Positions 17,432-26,226 of a stretch of 64,000 bases of DNA are shown piece by piece. The notes beneath the pieces are model-generated. The model was given only the letters and a program-made list of their open reading frames with translations, was not told where the DNA came from and made no database searches. Position numbers and translations under genes: made by a program. The stretch lies in NCBI GenBank assembly GCA_020635495.1, contig JACJZQ010000002.1, positions 186,001-250,000 of the forward strand, given 5' to 3'. Every line of letters begins with the position of its first letter. Positions within the stretch are counted from its first letter, which is position 1. Source of the DNA: Flavobacteriales bacterium. Lineage in GTDB: Bacteria > Bacteroidota > Bacteroidia > UBA10329.

Positions 17432-18061
17432 TTGGAAGAAAAAGCACAGAATATTATCGATCAGGCCATTCAGCTTTTCACCCAGTATGGGGTGAAAAGT
17501 CTGACCATGGATGATCTTGCCCGTCATATGGGCGTTTCCAAAAAAACGCTTTACCAAGTTGTAACTGATAAAGCCGACCTGGTCAGCCGCACCATTCAGC
17601 ATTACATCGATCAAGATGTTTGCGAACTGGAAAAAGTGCACGAGGAAAGCGAAAATGCCATTGAGGAAATGTTCATGATCGCGCAGCGCGTAAGCGAACA
17701 CCTTAAGCAGATGCACCCTTCCATTCTCTACGATCTGGAAAAGTATTATCCCAAGGCTTTTAAGACGTTTCAGGAATACAAGGTGAAGGACATTCAAGGA
17801 TGCGTTGCCAGGAACATCAGAGACGGTATTGAGCAAGGGCTTTACCGCGATAACATCAATATCCCTATTGTAGCGGGACTCTACATTGGTCGCATGGATT
17901 TGATCTTCGACCAGCAGTTGTTCCCTTCATCCAAGTACAGTCCAAAGGATGTTTACTTCGAAGCTATCCGTTATCACATCCGCGGCATTGCCAGCGAAAA
18001 AGGCATCGAATACCTGAAGGACAAGTTTAAAACTATCGATACACAGAACCCTATTTTCTAA
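17432..18061 (+). CDS. TetR-family repressor of the second efflux operon
   Basis: A 209-residue TetR/AcrR regulator. The N-terminal HTH is 'QNIIDQAIQLFTQYGVKSLTMDDLARHMGVSKKTLYQVVTDKADLV' and the C-terminal ligand domain is variable. The only start that keeps the whole first helix is TTG at 17432; the next in-frame ATG would delete helix 1 of the HTH. The tolC gene begins 1 bp after its stop, so it heads the operon tetR-tolC-adaptor-RND. It is expected to repress that operon until a pump substrate binds. Confidence 0.88.
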   Translation: MEEKAQNIIDQAIQLFTQYGVKSLTMDDLARHMGVSKKTLYQVVTDKADLVSRTIQHYIDQDVCELEKVHEESENAIEEMFMIAQRVSEHLKQMHPSILYDLEKYYPKAFKTFQEYKVKDIQGCVARNIRDGIEQGLYRDNINIPIVAGLYIGRMDLIFDQQLFPSSKYSPKDVYFEAIRYHIRGIASEKGIEYLKDKFKTIDTQNPIF

Positions 18062-18062
18062 T

Positions 18063-19409
18063 ATGAGAAACCTACTCATACTTACCGTCAGCGCCTTACT
18101 TGCCACAACCACGTTGGCGCAAGAAGGCAATGTGCTGGAACTGAGCGTTGAAGATGCAGTTGTTTACGCTTGGCAGAACAGCCTGAAATCGAAAACGGCT
18201 GCCATTGATGTTCAACAAGCAGACAAGGACGTTTGGATTCAGGCTGCACGTGGTCTACCTATTGTGAACGGTTCTGTTGGAATGAACAATTTCCTTGATC
18301 TTCCAACTTCCGTTTTCGATGCAAGTGCATTCAACCCATTGGCCCCGCCAGGAGAACTCGCAGAGCTTCAGTTTGGTCAACCATGGACGATGGAAGCAGG
18401 TGTTACAGCATCTCTTCAGCTTTTTGACGGCTCATACATCATTGGTGTAAAAGGTGCAAAAGGCTTTCAGAAGATGAGCCGAGACATGGAGAAGATGACC
18501 AAGAATGAAGTGAAAACCATTGTTGGCGAGGCTTACTACACTTCGCAGATAGCCAAGGAAAATGTTCGACTGTTGAATGAGAACATTGCCAACATGCAAC
18601 GGACAATTGAAGAAACCAAGGCACTTTACGAGGAAGGTTTTGCAGAGGAGATGGATGTAGAGCAGCTGGATCTTCTTATCAACCAAATGAAGAATCGCGC
18701 TAAGCAGGCAGAGCGTCAGCACCAGGCAACATTGAATTTGCTCAAGTACAAAATGGGCATGCCGATAGACCAGAAGATCACACTTACAGATGATCTTAAT
18801 TCGCTTTGGACACGCCAGTCGAATGATGAGTTGATGGCCATGGAGCTTGATCTGGACGCAAACATTGCTTACGACCTTGTGAAGCAAGATGTGGTTATGC
18901 ATGGTTACCTGGTAAAGTTGGAAGAGGCCAAGTATTACCCGCGTCTGAATGCCTTCTTCGATTACAAGCAACAGGCCTTCAGAAATGATTTCGACTTCTT
19001 CGACTTTGATAAGTCGTGGTACCCACAAACCCTTTGGGGAGTTAAGTTGAATGTGCCGATCTGGGATAACCTAGGAGCAGCAGCGGGCATTAAGAAAGCC
19101 AAGTTGGAACAACAGAAGATCAAGAACAGGCTTGCCGACACGGAGCAGGCCTTGAAGCTACAAGCGGTTACCGCAAAAGCGGATTTCACCTCGGCATTGG
19201 AGCAATTGGAAACCAGCGAGGAGAACATTGAACTGGCAACTCGCATCAAAGAGAAAACGCTTATTAAATACCAAGAAGGTTTGGCAACAAGCATGGAGCT
19301 GACCACGGCCGAAAACCAATTGATTCAGGCGCAAGCAGAGTACATCAGCACGCTCTTCGCTGCTATGAATGCCAAACTGGAAATGAAAAAAGTACTTGAA
19401 AACAACTGA
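18063..19409 (+). CDS. TolC-family outer membrane efflux protein
   Basis: A 448-residue TolC/OEP protein with a signal peptide (MRNLLILTVSALLATTTLAQ). The typical start 'LELSVEDAVVYAWQNSLKSKTAAIDVQQADKDVW' and two long helical repeats follow ('TKNEVKTIVGEAYYTSQIAKENVRLLNENIANMQ' and 'LKLQAVTAKADFTSALEQLETSEENIELA'). It is the outer-membrane channel of the second tripartite system, coupled to tetR with 1 bp between the genes and 18 bp from the adaptor gene. Confidence 0.93.
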   Translation: MRNLLILTVSALLATTTLAQEGNVLELSVEDAVVYAWQNSLKSKTAAIDVQQADKDVWIQAARGLPIVNGSVGMNNFLDLPTSVFDASAFNPLAPPGELAELQFGQPWTMEAGVTASLQLFDGSYIIGVKGAKGFQKMSRDMEKMTKNEVKTIVGEAYYTSQIAKENVRLLNENIANMQRTIEETKALYEEGFAEEMDVEQLDLLINQMKNRAKQAERQHQATLNLLKYKMGMPIDQKITLTDDLNSLWTRQSNDELMAMELDLDANIAYDLVKQDVVMHGYLVKLEEAKYYPRLNAFFDYKQQAFRNDFDFFDFDKSWYPQTLWGVKLNVPIWDNLGAAAGIKKAKLEQQKIKNRLADTEQALKLQAVTAKADFTSALEQLETSEENIELATRIKEKTLIKYQEGLATSMELTTAENQLIQAQAEYISTLFAAMNAKLEMKKVLENN

Positions 19410-19427
19410 TAGAAAGCCATCATCATT

Positions 19428-20564
19428 ATGAGAACCAACATTATTGTATTTGCAGCCCTCCTAGCACTTGCCTCTTGCGGTGGCGAGAAAACCTTGGAAG
19501 AACGAAAAGCCGACCTCGACAAGAAAAAGGTTGAGTTGGCCAAACTTCAGAACGAGGTGGAAAAGATGGAAGCCGAAATTCTGGCCGATGACCCAACACA
19601 CGGGAAGAAAGAGGAAGTTGGAATTCTAGTTGCCGTTAAGAAGGTGACTCCTGAGGAGTTTGAACACCACTTTGAGGTAAACGGAAGTTTGGAAGCCGTT
19701 GAGCAAGCCAACATCAGCCCAGAGCAAGGCGGACAGATAAAGCAGATCCTAGTTAAAGAAGGAGATAAAGTTGCTGCGGGCACCGTGCTTGCCAAACTGA
19801 ACACCAGCGTAATTGCCACCAATTTGGAGGAATTGGAAAACGGCATTGAACTGGCTAAAACAGTTTACGACCGTCAAGCGCGTTTGTGGGAACAGAAAAT
19901 CGGCTCTGAGATTCAGTACCTAGAGGCCAAGAACCGTTTGGAGAATCTTCAGAAAAAGAAAGAGACGTTAATTGCTCAGATGGCCATGAGCACGGTTAAG
20001 GCGCCATTTGCGGGAGTTGTGGATAGAATCTGGCAAAAGGAAGGCGAACTGGGTGCACCAGGACAGCCGTTGCTTACGCTGGTAAACATGAGCGAAATGA
20101 AGGTGAAAGCCGATGTTTCGGAGAACTATGTTCAGGCGGTAAAGGAGAATGCTCAGGTTGATGTTGACTTCCCTTCATTTGGAATTAGCACCAAAGCACC
20201 TATCCGTCAGGTGAGCAACATCATCAACCCATCTAACAGAACTTTCAGCGTTGAGGTTCGTGTTCCAAACAAAGATGGGTCGCTAAAACCTAACGGTGTT
20301 GCCACACTCAGAATCAAAGATTTTGAAGTGGCCGATGCATTGGTTGTTCCAGCTATTTCCATCAGCAAAGATGCCAAAGGAGATTTCCTTTTTGTGATTC
20401 AGGAAGAGGAAGGCAAAACAAAGGCCGTTAAGAAGTACGTGACCACAGGCAGAACCAGTGGCGGACAGACAAGAGTTGTTGAAGGATTATCAAGCGGTGA
20501 CCAAGTCGTGGTAGAAGGCTACAACGAAGTTGCCAACGGAGACCTCGTTCAAATTCAAGGGTAA
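19428..20564 (+). CDS. RND periplasmic adaptor lipoprotein (MFP family)
   Basis: A 378-residue membrane fusion protein carried as a lipoprotein: hydrophobic signal then 'LALASCGGEKT' with the lipobox Cys near residue 18. A charged coiled coil follows (residues about 25-60, 'EERKADLDKKKVELAKLQNEVEKMEAEI'). The lipoyl halves are 'ANISPEQGGQIKQILVKEGDKVAAGTVLAKL' and 'STVKAPFAGVVDRIWQKEGELGAPGQPLLTLV'; the C-terminal part ends 'VVEGLSSGDQVVVEGYNEVANGDLV'. The lipoprotein anchor separates it from the membrane-helix adaptor of the MarR operon. It links the RND pump to TolC. Confidence 0.93.
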   Translation: MRTNIIVFAALLALASCGGEKTLEERKADLDKKKVELAKLQNEVEKMEAEILADDPTHGKKEEVGILVAVKKVTPEEFEHHFEVNGSLEAVEQANISPEQGGQIKQILVKEGDKVAAGTVLAKLNTSVIATNLEELENGIELAKTVYDRQARLWEQKIGSEIQYLEAKNRLENLQKKKETLIAQMAMSTVKAPFAGVVDRIWQKEGELGAPGQPLLTLVNMSEMKVKADVSENYVQAVKENAQVDVDFPSFGISTKAPIRQVSNIINPSNRTFSVEVRVPNKDGSLKPNGVATLRIKDFEVADALVVPAISISKDAKGDFLFVIQEEEGKTKAVKKYVTTGRTSGGQTRVVEGLSSGDQVVVEGYNEVANGDLVQIQG

Positions 20565-20569
20565 TAGCA

Positions 20570-20638
20570 TTTAGTCGCAAGCCCTAAGCCACAAGAAATT
20601 GAACTTGAAGCATGCGGCTAGCAACTTGTAACTAAGTA
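20570..20638. repeat. Word-like imperfect repeats between adaptor and RND genes
   Basis: The 76-bp spacer interrupts an otherwise tight operon. It holds 'CGCAAGCCCTAAGCCACAAG', 'CTTGAAGCATGCGG' and 'CTAGCAACTTGTAAC', variants of the 'CTTGAGGCTAG.GG' words upstream of tetR, partly in reverse complement. Confidence 0.5.
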
Positions 20639-20640
20639 AA

Positions 20641-23600
20641 ATGAGCAACGAACAACAAGAGAAAAAAGGAGTGCTGAAAGAGTTTGGGCTGTCTACGCTC
20701 TCGCTCAAAAACAGCACCAGCGTGCTTATCCTCACATTCCTAATCGTTTGTGGTGGTATTCTGGCCTACTCCACCATGCCGAAGGAACTTTTCCCAGAGG
20801 TGGTGATGCCGCAGATCTACGTGCGCACGGTCTATCCTGGTAACTCGCCTGTGGATATTGAGAATCTGATCACGCGTCAGATCGAGAAGGAGATAAAGCC
20901 ATTGAAGGGTATCAACGAGATGACCTCCACTTCGGTGCAGGACAACTCCATCATCATTGTAGAATTCAACACGGATGTGCCTGTTGAAGAGGCGCTTTCG
21001 GATGTGAAGGATGCGGTTGACAAGGCCAAAAGCGACCTGCCTTCCGACCTCGATATGGATCCGATGGTCATGGATGTGAACATGAGCGAAATGCCCGTGA
21101 TGAACATCAATCTATCGGGAGATTACAGCGTTGACGACCTGAAGGAATATGCCGAGATGCTTCAGGATAAAATGGAGCTTATCCCAGAAGTTTCTTCTGT
21201 TGACCTGCGCGGTGCGCTGGAGCGCGAGATCAACATAAATGTTGACGTGAACCAGATGGAAGCCGTTGAGGTGAGCTTCAACGATATTGAAAGCGCCATC
21301 GGCTACGAGAACATGAGCATTTCGGGCGGTGATATCCTGATGGATAAGACCCGAAGAACCATCCGTGTTTCGGGCGAATACACCAACATGGATCAGATTG
21401 CCAACACCATTGTTAAGGCTGAATTCGGTAACATCATTTACCTGCGCGATATTGCTACGGTTGAGGATGGCTATAAGGAGCGTGAAAGCTATGCTCGCTT
21501 GGACGGCAACCCAGTTGTATCGTTGGATATCGTAAAGAAATCGGGAGAGAACCTGCTGAACGCAACCGATCAGGTGTTTGAAATTCTGGATGAGGCGCAG
21601 GAAAACCGTTTCCCTTCGGACCTTAAGGTCACCATTACCAACGATCAAAGTAACCAGGTTCGGGGGCAGCTTTTGAACTTGGAAAACAGCATCTACTCTG
21701 GTGTAATCCTGGTTGTATTGGTACTTCTTTTCTTCCTCGGATTGCGTAACGCCATGTTTGTTGGTATTGCCATTCCACTTTCCATGCTGCTCAGTTTCAT
21801 GATTCTTGGTTCCATGGGTATTACTATCAACATGATGGTGCTTTTTGCACTCATTCTGGCCTTGGGAATGCTGGTGGATAACGGTATTGTTACCATCGAG
21901 AACATCTACCGTTTGTACTCCAGTGGAATGTCAAAGCGCGATGCAGCGCGCTACGGTGTGGGCGAAATTGCCGTTCCGATCATCTCATCTACCGCTACAA
22001 CGTTGGCAGCCTTCGCTCCTCTCCTATTTTGGGATAGCATCATGGGCGAATTCATGAAGTTCCTTCCGATCACTTTGATCGTTGTTCTTGGTTCCTCGCT
22101 TTTCGTTGGGTTGGTGGTCAATCCAGTATTCGCAGCACTTTACATGCAACGAGAAGTGAAAAAGGGAGTCAACTGGAAATCGCTGATCATCGTGGTTGCA
22201 GCAGAGATTATTATCAGCGTCCTGTTCTACATCGGAGATATGTTCAGCATGGGAACAATTTTCGCCACGCTGGCAATTCTCACCGTTATTAATGCCATTG
22301 TTTTACGTCCGGTTTCGTCATGGTTCCAAGACGTTTTCTTGGTGTGGTTGGAAGAAATGTATTTGAAAACGCTTCGTGCATCACTCACTTCATGGAGACC
22401 ATTTGCGGTTTTCATCAGTACGGTAATTCTCTTTTTTGGTGCAATTGCCATTGTTGGAGTTGTAGGTCCTGATGTGGAATTCTTCCCCGCCAACGACCCA
22501 AAGTATGTGAACATCTTCATTGAAGCCGCTTCGGGAACTGACATTGAAAAGACCAACGAAACTATCCTTGGAATTGAAGAAGAAGTCCAAGAGATCATTG
22601 ATCCTTACAGAGTTTGTGTGAACTCGGTTGTAACCAACATTGGTGCTGGTTCAAACGATCCAATGGATGGTCCTCCAGCAGGAGAAACCCCTAACAAGGC
22701 CAAGATCACCATCGCTTTCAAAGAATTTGAACAACGCGAAGGAGTCTCCTCTTCCGATGTGATGAAAGCGCTGAGTGAAAAGCTTACCAAGCGCCCCGGA
22801 ATCATCATGAACGTGCAGAAGAACCGCGAAGGACCTCCTGCTGGTAAACCGATCAATATTGAGGTAAGCGGTGAGGAATTCGAAACGCTGATAGCAACTG
22901 CTGAGAAATTGAAAGCAGAGATCGCATCGCGCAATATTCCGGGTGTTGAAGGATTGAAACTGGACCTTGAAACTGGAAAGCCTGAGATTTTGGTGAATGT
23001 TGATAGAGCCCGTGCCAGAATGTTCGGTCTCAGTACTGCACAGATCGGTAGTACGTTGAGAACTGCCCTATTTGGTAAAGAGATCAGCAAGTTCAAGGAT
23101 GGTGAAGATGATTACCCGATCATGCTCAAATTGAAGGATGATTACCGTTACGATGTAAGCTCATTGCTTAACCAGCGCATCACCTTCCGCGATATGACCA
23201 CGGGTAAGATCAAGCAGGTTCCTATCTCCGCTGTTGCGGATATTTCCTTCACTAGTTCTTATGGTGCAGTAAAGCGTAGAGATCAGGATAGAACCATCAC
23301 CATTTGGAGTAACGTTATTGAGGGCTACAACGCCACCAACATCAATGCTCAGATCCAAGAGGAATTTGCCACCTACCCAATGCCTGATGGTTATTCCCTT
23401 CGTTTCACTGGAGAAAGCGAAGAACAGGAAAAAGCTGCGGCTTTCTTGAGCAAAGCATTCATGATCGCTATTGCGTTGATCGTATTGATTCTTGTATCGC
23501 AGTTCAACTCGGCTATCAAACCAGCCATTATTGTCGGTTCTGTAGCGTTCAGCACCATCGGTGTGTTCTTGGGCATCATCGCCTTTGGCGATACCATTTC

Positions 23601-24066
23601 GGTTATTATGACGGGTATTGGTATTGTTTCTCTTGCAGGTATTGTGGTAAACAACGCCATCGTGCTCATCGATTACATCGATCTGACACGCGCCAGAAAA
23701 CGTGATGAATTAGGAATGCCTGAAGGAAGTGTATTGCCATTGAATGAAGCGGTTGAGTGCATCATTGAAGGTGGTAAGACGCGTCTACGGCCAGTTTTGC
23801 TTACGGCCATTACCACAGTACTGGGTCTACTCCCGCTTGCCACGGGTATGAACATCAACTTCTACACCCTCTTCAGCGAGCTTGATCCACAGATCTATTT
23901 CGGAGGAGATAACGTTGCCTTTTGGGGTCCAATGGCATGGACAGTTGTTTACGGACTTTCCTTCGCAACTTTCCTCACATTGGTTGTTGTACCGGTAATG
24001 TACTTGTTGGTTGAGCGTGTTGTGATAGCCTTCGCGAAGCCCGTAATTCCTGGACAAGAAGACTGA
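20641..24066 (+). CDS. RND efflux pump with extra membrane segments
   Basis: A 1141-residue RND transporter, about 90 residues longer than the usual 1030-1050. The N-terminal helix, porter motifs ('VYPGNSPVDIENLITRQIEKEIKPLKGI') and TM2-12 are present. TM4 reads 'ALGMLVDNGIVTIENIYRLY': the second of the two AcrB relay Asp is Asn here. TM10 has 'LAGIVVNNAIVLIDYID'. Extra length comes from hydrophobic segments after TM6 ('LIIVVAAEIIISVLFYIGDMF', 'GTIFATLAILTVINAIVLR') and from an insert near 'FYTLFSELDPQIYFGGDNVAFWGP' before TM12. It is probably a proton-driven drug or lipid exporter of a branch distinct from the MarR-operon pump. Confidence 0.94.
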   Translation: MSNEQQEKKGVLKEFGLSTLSLKNSTSVLILTFLIVCGGILAYSTMPKELFPEVVMPQIYVRTVYPGNSPVDIENLITRQIEKEIKPLKGINEMTSTSVQDNSIIIVEFNTDVPVEEALSDVKDAVDKAKSDLPSDLDMDPMVMDVNMSEMPVMNINLSGDYSVDDLKEYAEMLQDKMELIPEVSSVDLRGALEREININVDVNQMEAVEVSFNDIESAIGYENMSISGGDILMDKTRRTIRVSGEYTNMDQIANTIVKAEFGNIIYLRDIATVEDGYKERESYARLDGNPVVSLDIVKKSGENLLNATDQVFEILDEAQENRFPSDLKVTITNDQSNQVRGQLLNLENSIYSGVILVVLVLLFFLGLRNAMFVGIAIPLSMLLSFMILGSMGITINMMVLFALILALGMLVDNGIVTIENIYRLYSSGMSKRDAARYGVGEIAVPIISSTATTLAAFAPLLFWDSIMGEFMKFLPITLIVVLGSSLFVGLVVNPVFAALYMQREVKKGVNWKSLIIVVAAEIIISVLFYIGDMFSMGTIFATLAILTVINAIVLRPVSSWFQDVFLVWLEEMYLKTLRASLTSWRPFAVFISTVILFFGAIAIVGVVGPDVEFFPANDPKYVNIFIEAASGTDIEKTNETILGIEEEVQEIIDPYRVCVNSVVTNIGAGSNDPMDGPPAGETPNKAKITIAFKEFEQREGVSSSDVMKALSEKLTKRPGIIMNVQKNREGPPAGKPINIEVSGEEFETLIATAEKLKAEIASRNIPGVEGLKLDLETGKPEILVNVDRARARMFGLSTAQIGSTLRTALFGKEISKFKDGEDDYPIMLKLKDDYRYDVSSLLNQRITFRDMTTGKIKQVPISAVADISFTSSYGAVKRRDQDRTITIWSNVIEGYNATNINAQIQEEFATYPMPDGYSLRFTGESEEQEKAAAFLSKAFMIAIALIVLILVSQFNSAIKPAIIVGSVAFSTIGVFLGIIAFGDTISVIMTGIGIVSLAGIVVNNAIVLIDYIDLTRARKRDELGMPEGSVLPLNEAVECIIEGGKTRLRPVLLTAITTVLGLLPLATGMNINFYTLFSELDPQIYFGGDNVAFWGPMAWTVVYGLSFATFLTLVVVPVMYLLVERVVIAFAKPVIPGQED

Positions 24067-24512
24067 TGAGCCTGACGTACGAAAGCGACCAACAGAAATG
24101 GGCCATCATTAAAATGGCCATTGAGCAGCAGATGCCTGCCAATCGCATTTTTGGCTTTGAGATAATTGAACTTAGAGAAGGATTTGCAAAAATCCACGTG
24201 CCTTTCAAGGATGACTTCATTGGCGATTTCATTCAAGGACTCTGGCATGGTGGTATCGTAGCAAGCATTGCCGATTCGGCTGCGGGTATTGCTGCATCGA
24301 CCGTGCTTACAGATGCGCGCGATAAACTCAACACCATCGACCTGCGAATTGATTACCTGAGCGGAGCCGTTAAGGAAGACCTGTATGCGGAAGCTGAATT
24401 GCTAAAGGTTGGCAAGCGCATCATCAAGGCAGATGTAAAGCTTTATCAGGAAAGCAAAGGAACAGTGGCTATTGCCCGTGGGGCGTTCAGCTTATTGAAG
24501 TTTGAGGAGTAA
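24066..24512 (+). CDS. PaaI-type hotdog thioesterase
   Basis: A 148-residue hotdog-fold protein with the family core 'GDFIQGLWHGGIVASIADSAAGIAASTVL' followed by 'LNTIDLRIDYLSGAVKEDLYAEAELLKVGKRIIKADVKLYQE'. PaaI-type enzymes hydrolyse acyl- or aryl-CoA thioesters; the exact substrate is not readable. The ATG overlaps the RND stop by one base (TGATG), so it is translationally coupled and belongs to the efflux operon, perhaps acting on CoA esters of exported compounds (inference). Confidence 0.85.
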   Translation: MSLTYESDQQKWAIIKMAIEQQMPANRIFGFEIIELREGFAKIHVPFKDDFIGDFIQGLWHGGIVASIADSAAGIAASTVLTDARDKLNTIDLRIDYLSGAVKEDLYAEAELLKVGKRIIKADVKLYQESKGTVAIARGAFSLLKFEE

Positions 24513-24514
24513 AC

Positions 24515-25063
24515 TTAGTGCCTACTATTCGCAATAGAGATCGGTTGTAGGATTTCCACGCAGCCGAAATCGGCAAAATCAGGTAGGGTTTCATTCAGTC
24601 CGAAGGCGCTCAGTTCAGGGTCGAAGTGTAGGTAAAGAAGTCCGTTTATTCCCATTCCCTGTTGCGATTCTTGAATGGACCCGAACATGGTTATCGGTTG
24701 CTTCACTTCATTGATGTTCAAATCTCCTTCAACTTCAAATGACCGTGCTCGTTCGCCTGTTTCCCATATTTTGTCCAGTCCAATAGTTCCTACATAAACT
24801 GCTTCGGGTAAAAATCCAGCTTGAAGTTTTCTATCCAATGAGTCGATTCCAGTTTTAAGTGTAGAAGGTTCCAACCGAATGACAATCTCGTTAGACTGCT
24901 CATCAATTACGATTTTGAGTTTGTTGCTACCAATGCTAAGCAACGTGTCTTTGTAATATATGCTGATACCGATCTTGCCTGGCCGCACCTCATTCATTTG
25001 CACCTCCTGAGCAGTTGCAAGTCCAACGAAAAGGGTGAATATGATAAACAATAACAATCTCAT
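24515..25063 (-). CDS. Secreted YceI-like protein
   Basis: A 182-residue protein with a signal peptide (MRLLLFIIFTLFVGLATAQ). 'FEVEGDLNINEVKQPITMFGSI' closely resembles the YceI hallmark 'v.GdLTi.GvtkpvtL', and the predicted strand pattern fits a lipocalin-like barrel. YceI proteins bind isoprenoids or other lipids in the periplasm. It is less typical at the N-terminus, so the assignment is moderate. It converges with the thioesterase gene with 2 bp between stops. Confidence 0.7.
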   Translation of the reverse strand: MRLLLFIIFTLFVGLATAQEVQMNEVRPGKIGISIYYKDTLLSIGSNKLKIVIDEQSNEIVIRLEPSTLKTGIDSLDRKLQAGFLPEAVYVGTIGLDKIWETGERARSFEVEGDLNINEVKQPITMFGSIQESQQGMGINGLLYLHFDPELSAFGLNETLPDFADFGCVEILQPISIANSRH

Positions 25064-25090
25064 GGCACTAAGTTACACCAGCACCAGAAA

Positions 25091-25118
25091 CAAAAAAAGG
25101 GCGAAAATCATCGCCCTT
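25091..25118 (-). terminator. Rho-independent terminator after the SRPBCC gene
   Basis: On the minus strand AAGGGCGA, a 6-base loop, then TCGCCCTT followed by a T run. It lies about 24 bp past the stop of the SRPBCC/GyrI-like gene and before the YceI-like gene, so those two are separate transcripts. Confidence 0.85.
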
Positions 25119-25141
25119 CCTTTATCTATTTACTTTCAGAT

Positions 25142-26149
25142 TTATTCCGAAACGATCGGATAAGTGATCTTTGTCAGCCATTTGCTGGTGTCCGGCTCTT
25201 CCTCTGGGTCGGTAATATATGTTTCGATGGCAAATCCCTCAAGGCTGATTCCGTTTGCATTGGCATAATCCTCAATGGCGTAATGAGCGGGGCCAACCGC
25301 ATCATAATCTCCGTAGTGATCAACGTTCAACGCAGCACCTGCTTTAACCACACGGTACTCGATCTCCTCGTTTCCTTCAACTTCCTTATCGATAGGAATG
25401 GCAGCCGCCATGTTGGTCAATGTGTCGGTCCAAGAGAAATACATTCCTGCTGGAGAACCTGCCATATTTGCTCCTTTAGACTCGGCATACGCCATGATCT
25501 TTGGGAAATTTTCAGTGAAGTAAAGGCCGATGTTCATTGGTTCCACATCTCCAGTAATAAGAAGATATTTCCCTTCCTCGATCTCAATTTCCTGAACATC
25601 AATGGCCGCTTCCATTTCGGCAGGAGAAGATTCTGCAACCTCTTTTAATGATGCCAATCCGCTGGTGTAAGCTTTTGTAAGAAAATACTCTCCCATCAGG
25701 TTCATAGGTCTTTGCAAGAAGGAAGCTTCTGTTCCAATGAAGTTCCAAGTAACTTTTGTTCCTCCTTCAACCTCCTCGAAAAACCACTCTGAAGTTTGAG
25801 GAGTTGGATCCATACCGAATACCAAACTGCACTTGATGTACTCGTTTTCGAGTGCTTCAAGTATGTCCTGTCTTCCTTCACCAGTTTGGTCACCTTTCCA
25901 AGAATACCAAGAGCCAACACCACAGGCTTGCTCAGAAAAATCGTTGGTATTGGTTGGGTCCATAGCATCCCAAGGATTCCAAGGCTCCCAATTTTTAAAG
26001 CAGGCCACATGCGGGTAAACCTGTGCCGGACTCACCTCCACAACGGTGCTTTGCTCAACTTTCAGCGTAGCAGGGGCTACAACTGCGGCAACAACATAGA
26101 TTCCGATCAGAATCAAGAAGATGATGCCAATAATTTTTAATGCTTTCAT
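25142..26149 (-). CDS. SRPBCC domain plus GyrI-like effector-binding domain protein
   Basis: A 335-residue protein with an N-terminal TM anchor (IIGIIFLILIGIYVVAAVV). Residues about 30-170 are a START/SRPBCC fold ('VEVSPAQVYPHVACFKNWEPWNPWDAMDP'). Residues about 180-335 resemble the GyrI-like/AraC effector-binding domain ('MNIGLYFTENFPKIMAYAESKG', 'LNVDHYGDYDAVGPAHYAIEDYANANG', 'ETYITDPEEEPDTSKWLTKITYPI'). Both parts bind small hydrophobic ligands in relatives, so this is a probable membrane-tethered ligand-binding protein with no known function. It has its own terminator downstream. Confidence 0.82.
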   Translation of the reverse strand: MKALKIIGIIFLILIGIYVVAAVVAPATLKVEQSTVVEVSPAQVYPHVACFKNWEPWNPWDAMDPTNTNDFSEQACGVGSWYSWKGDQTGEGRQDILEALENEYIKCSLVFGMDPTPQTSEWFFEEVEGGTKVTWNFIGTEASFLQRPMNLMGEYFLTKAYTSGLASLKEVAESSPAEMEAAIDVQEIEIEEGKYLLITGDVEPMNIGLYFTENFPKIMAYAESKGANMAGSPAGMYFSWTDTLTNMAAAIPIDKEVEGNEEIEYRVVKAGAALNVDHYGDYDAVGPAHYAIEDYANANGISLEGFAIETYITDPEEEPDTSKWLTKITYPIVSE

Positions 26150-26217
26150 AGGTTAATGGTTTATTGGTTATGAGTACAAAGAAACGAAACCGCCAACTTA
26201 TTGCTGTCAGGTACGTT

Positions 26218-26225
26218 TATCTTTG
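26218..26225 (+). promoter_or_regulatory. -7 box directly at the start of the protease gene
   Basis: TATCTTTG lies 1 bp before ATG 26227 and 4 bp before ATG 26230. If used, the mRNA would be leaderless or nearly so. No -33 element at standard spacing is seen. Confidence 0.5.
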
Positions 26226-26226
26226 T

